Source of the DNA: JBFWNZ01 sp050250795
GTDB lineage: Bacteria > Pseudomonadota > Alphaproteobacteria > UBA8366
Assembly: GCA_050250795.1 (NCBI GenBank)
Contig: JBFWNZ010000245.1
Span: 1-6,130 of the forward strand
Direction of reading: 5' to 3'
Length of the DNA stretch: 6,130 bases
The position numbers and the translations under genes are program-made. The first letter of the stretch is position 1. The number at the start of each line of letters is the position of its first letter. A model generated the notes under the pieces. It did no database searches and was not told where the DNA came from. It saw only the letters and a program-made list of their open reading frames with translations. This document shows, in pieces, positions 4,252 to 6,130 of the stretch.

Positions 4252-6130
4252 GAACGGCGGCATCGCGCTCGAACAGATAGAGCAGAACGCGCAAGGCACG
4301 GCCGCGTTCGCTCTTCAGATCCGGATCGCGCTCCAAAATCAGCTTGGCGTCGTCGCGGGCCGCGGCCAGGAGATCGCCATGGACCGCAAGGTCGGCAAGC
4401 CGGAATTCCGGCAGTCCGCTCTGCCGCGTCCCCAATACTTCGCCACCCCCGCGCAGGCGCAAATCCTCTTCCGCGATCCGGAACCCATCCTCGCTGTCGC
4501 GGAGAATGGCCAGCCGCGCACGGGCGGTCGCACTCAACGGCGTGCCGTAGACGAGAAGACAGTTCGACGGACGGTCGCCGCGGCCGATCCGGCCTCGCAG
4601 TTGATGCAGTTGCGCCAGCCCGAAGCGTTCGGCCTGCTCGATCACCATGACTGTCGCCGCAGGAACATCGACGCCCACCTCGATCACGGTGGTTGCCACA
4701 AGGATGCTGGATGAACCTTCCGCGAAACGGCGCATCGCGGCATCCCGGTCGGCGCCGCGCATCCGGCCATGCACCAATTCGACCGTATCGCCGAAGCGGG
4801 CCGCCAACGCACGATGCCTTGCTTCCGCAGCCGCGAGGTCCGACGCTTCGGATTCCTCGACAAGCGGGCAGACCCAATAGACTTTGGCGCCATCGGCGAT
4901 GGCTCGGGGCAACGCGTCCACGACCTCATCGACGCGGTTTGCGGGGAGCGTCCGGGTTTCGATGGGCTTTCGACCGGCCGGTTTCTCGCGAATCTGCGAG
5001 CATTCCAGGTCGCCATAGGCCGTCATCAGCAATGTCCGGGGAATGGGCGTGGCGGTCATGACCAGGCAATCCACGGCCTTGCCCTTGGCCGTCAGATTGA
5101 CGCGCTGGTGGACGCCGAAGCGGTGCTGCTCGTCGATGACGGCCAGGGCGAGATCGCGGAACTGGACGGCATCCTGGAACAAGGCATGCGTCCCGATGAC
5201 CAGATCGACGCTCCCATCCGCCAACCCGGCGAGGATCTTGTCGCGAGAGCCTCCCTTTTCCCGCCCCGTCAGCAGCGCCACATGGACCCCCGCAGCCGTC
5301 AGCAAGGCCCCGAGGGTCGCCGCGTGCTGGCGGGCGAGGATTTCGGTCGGCACCATCAAGGCGGCTTGGCTACCCGCTTCCACCGCCGTCAGGATGGCGA
5401 AGGCCGCCACCAGCGTCTTGCCGCTTCCGACATCGCCCTGCAACAGCCGCAGCATGCGGAAAGGCGCCGCCATATCGGCTTCGATCTCCGCGATCGCCAT
5501 GCGCTGTGCCGTGGTGAGGGTGAAGGGCAGGGCGGCCTCGACCCGTTTGCGCAACCGGCCGTCGCCGGCGATCCCGCGTCCCGGCATCCGGCGCATCCGG
5601 GCGCGGACGAGCGCAAGCGCCAGCTGGTTTGCCAGCAGTTCGTCATAGGCCAGCCGTGCCCTGGCCGGAGACAGCGCGCCCAGATCGCCCGCATCCTCCG
5701 GCGCATGGGCCGCGCGGACGGCGCGCGTCCAATCCGGCCAGTCCTGCCGGCGCGCATAGGCAGGGTCAAGCCAATCCGGCATTGCCGTCGGCAGGCGCTC
5801 CAGCGCCCCCTTCATGGCCTTCGCCAGCAGTTTGGGCGTCAGGCCCGCGGTCAGCGGATAGACCGGCTCGACCTGCGGCAATGTCTCGATTTCGCCCGGC
5901 GACACAATATGGTCGGGATGGCTGATCTGAACCGCGTCGCGATAATGCTCGACTGTTCCGCTCACGACCCGGATTTCGCCTTCCGGAAGCTGTCGGCGCA
6001 GAAACTCCCCATTGGCATGGAAGAATGTCAGAATGAGGCTGCCCGTCGAATCGCTGCACAGGACGCGATAGGGCCGGCGGCTGCCGGGTGGCGGCGGATC
6101 GTGGGCGTCGACCCGCACGGTCAGGGTCGC
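4232..6130 (-). CDS. recG: ATP-dependent DNA helicase RecG, lacking its first codons (off right edge)
   Basis: RecG remodels stalled replication forks and migrates branched DNA in the cytoplasm. The visible 632 residues cover nearly all of a protein usually near 690-700; about 60-70 N-terminal residues lie beyond the window. The GTG at 6118 is an internal valine, since the frame stays open to the edge. In order there is the tail of the OB-fold wedge domain, then helicase motif I GDVGSGKT (5437-5414), motif II DEQH (5134-5123) in the RecG-typical IDEQHRFGVHQR, and motif III TATPIPRT (5056-5033). Motif VI QLRGRIGRG follows (4603-4577), and finally the RecG TRG region, LRLRGGGEVLGTRQSG into PEFRLADL (4462-4388). 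All catalytic motifs look intact. The DEQH box with the TRG region separates it from Mfd and PriA. It ends inside the 3' end of the convergent DUF502 gene. Confidence 0.97.
   Translation of the reverse strand, partial: ATLTVRVDAHDPPPPGSRRPYRVLCSDSTGSLILTFFHANGEFLRRQLPEGEIRVVSGTVEHYRDAVQISHPDHIVSPGEIETLPQVEPVYPLTAGLTPKLLAKAMKGALERLPTAMPDWLDPAYARRQDWPDWTRAVRAAHAPEDAGDLGALSPARARLAYDELLANQLALALVRARMRRMPGRGIAGDGRLRKRVEAALPFTLTTAQRMAIAEIEADMAAPFRMLRLLQGDVGSGKTLVAAFAILTAVEAGSQAALMVPTEILARQHAATLGALLTAAGVHVALLTGREKGGSRDKILAGLADGSVDLVIGTHALFQDAVQFRDLALAVIDEQHRFGVHQRVNLTAKGKAVDCLVMTATPIPRTLLMTAYGDLECSQIREKPAGRKPIETRTLPANRVDEVVDALPRAIADGAKVYWVCPLVEESEASDLAAAEARHRALAARFGDTVELVHGRMRGADRDAAMRRFAEGSSSILVATTVIEVGVDVPAATVMVIEQAERFGLAQLHQLRGRIGRGDRPSNCLLVYGTPLSATARARLAILRDSEDGFRIAEEDLRLRGGGEVLGTRQSGLPEFRLADLAVHGDLLAAARDDAKLILERDPDLKSERGRALRVLLYLFERDAAVLTLRSG

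Noticed and set aside
3358..4299. A 313-codon open frame on the minus strand opposite the DUF502 gene
   Set aside because: The plus-strand product has clear DUF502 motifs and membrane helices. The antisense product is rich in Asp/Arg/His low-complexity runs typical of shadow frames.
4044..5648. Several long frames within and opposite recG
   Set aside because: RecG motifs occupy the whole interval in one uninterrupted frame, so the others are GC-driven shadows.

Overview
This is a GC-rich, densely coded chromosomal window, most likely from an alphaproteobacterium, perhaps Rhodospirillales-like. That reading is inferred from a near-consensus EcfG-type (general stress response) promoter, from a recG gene next to a DUF502 membrane-protein gene, and from codon use. 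The region looks like ordinary core and housekeeping chromosome. I see no insertion sequence, phage gene, CRISPR array, integrase or toxin-antitoxin pair.

Layout. Positions 1-1963 (minus strand) hold a two-gene tripartite-efflux operon. A periplasmic membrane-fusion (adaptor) protein is followed, with a 4-base ATGA overlap, by the N-terminal third of an RND permease that runs off the left edge. Positions 1964-2140 are a divergent control region. It holds an 8-bp inverted repeat in the leader of the efflux operon, a possible sigma-70 promoter for that operon, a GGAAC-N17-CGTT motif pointing the other way, and a small hairpin just before a strong Shine-Dalgarno sequence. Positions 2141-2389 (plus) encode an 82-residue lipoprotein of unknown function. 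Positions 2426-2501 (minus) are a complete tRNA-Lys(UUU) with encoded CCA and a plausible promoter of its own. Positions 2607-3305 (minus) encode a CRP-like transcription factor. Positions 3306-3483 are a second divergent control region, with a perfect TATAAT box for the plus-strand gene. Positions 3484-4251 (plus) encode a two-helix DUF502 membrane protein. Positions 4232-6130 (minus) encode RecG helicase, whose first roughly 60-70 codons lie beyond the right edge. The DUF502 and recG genes converge and overlap by 20 bases.

How the parts relate. The adaptor and permease should act together, with an outer-membrane channel encoded elsewhere, to expel compounds. The other genes are probably separate transcription units: RecG repairs stalled replication forks, the CRP-like protein probably controls genes elsewhere, and the lipoprotein is predicted to be made under general stress. 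No stretch longer than 300 bases lacks a gene; the longest gene-free gaps are about 180 bases. I found no convincing new multi-gene system. The best leads are the EcfG-type promoter driving an orphan lipoprotein and the structured leader of the efflux operon.
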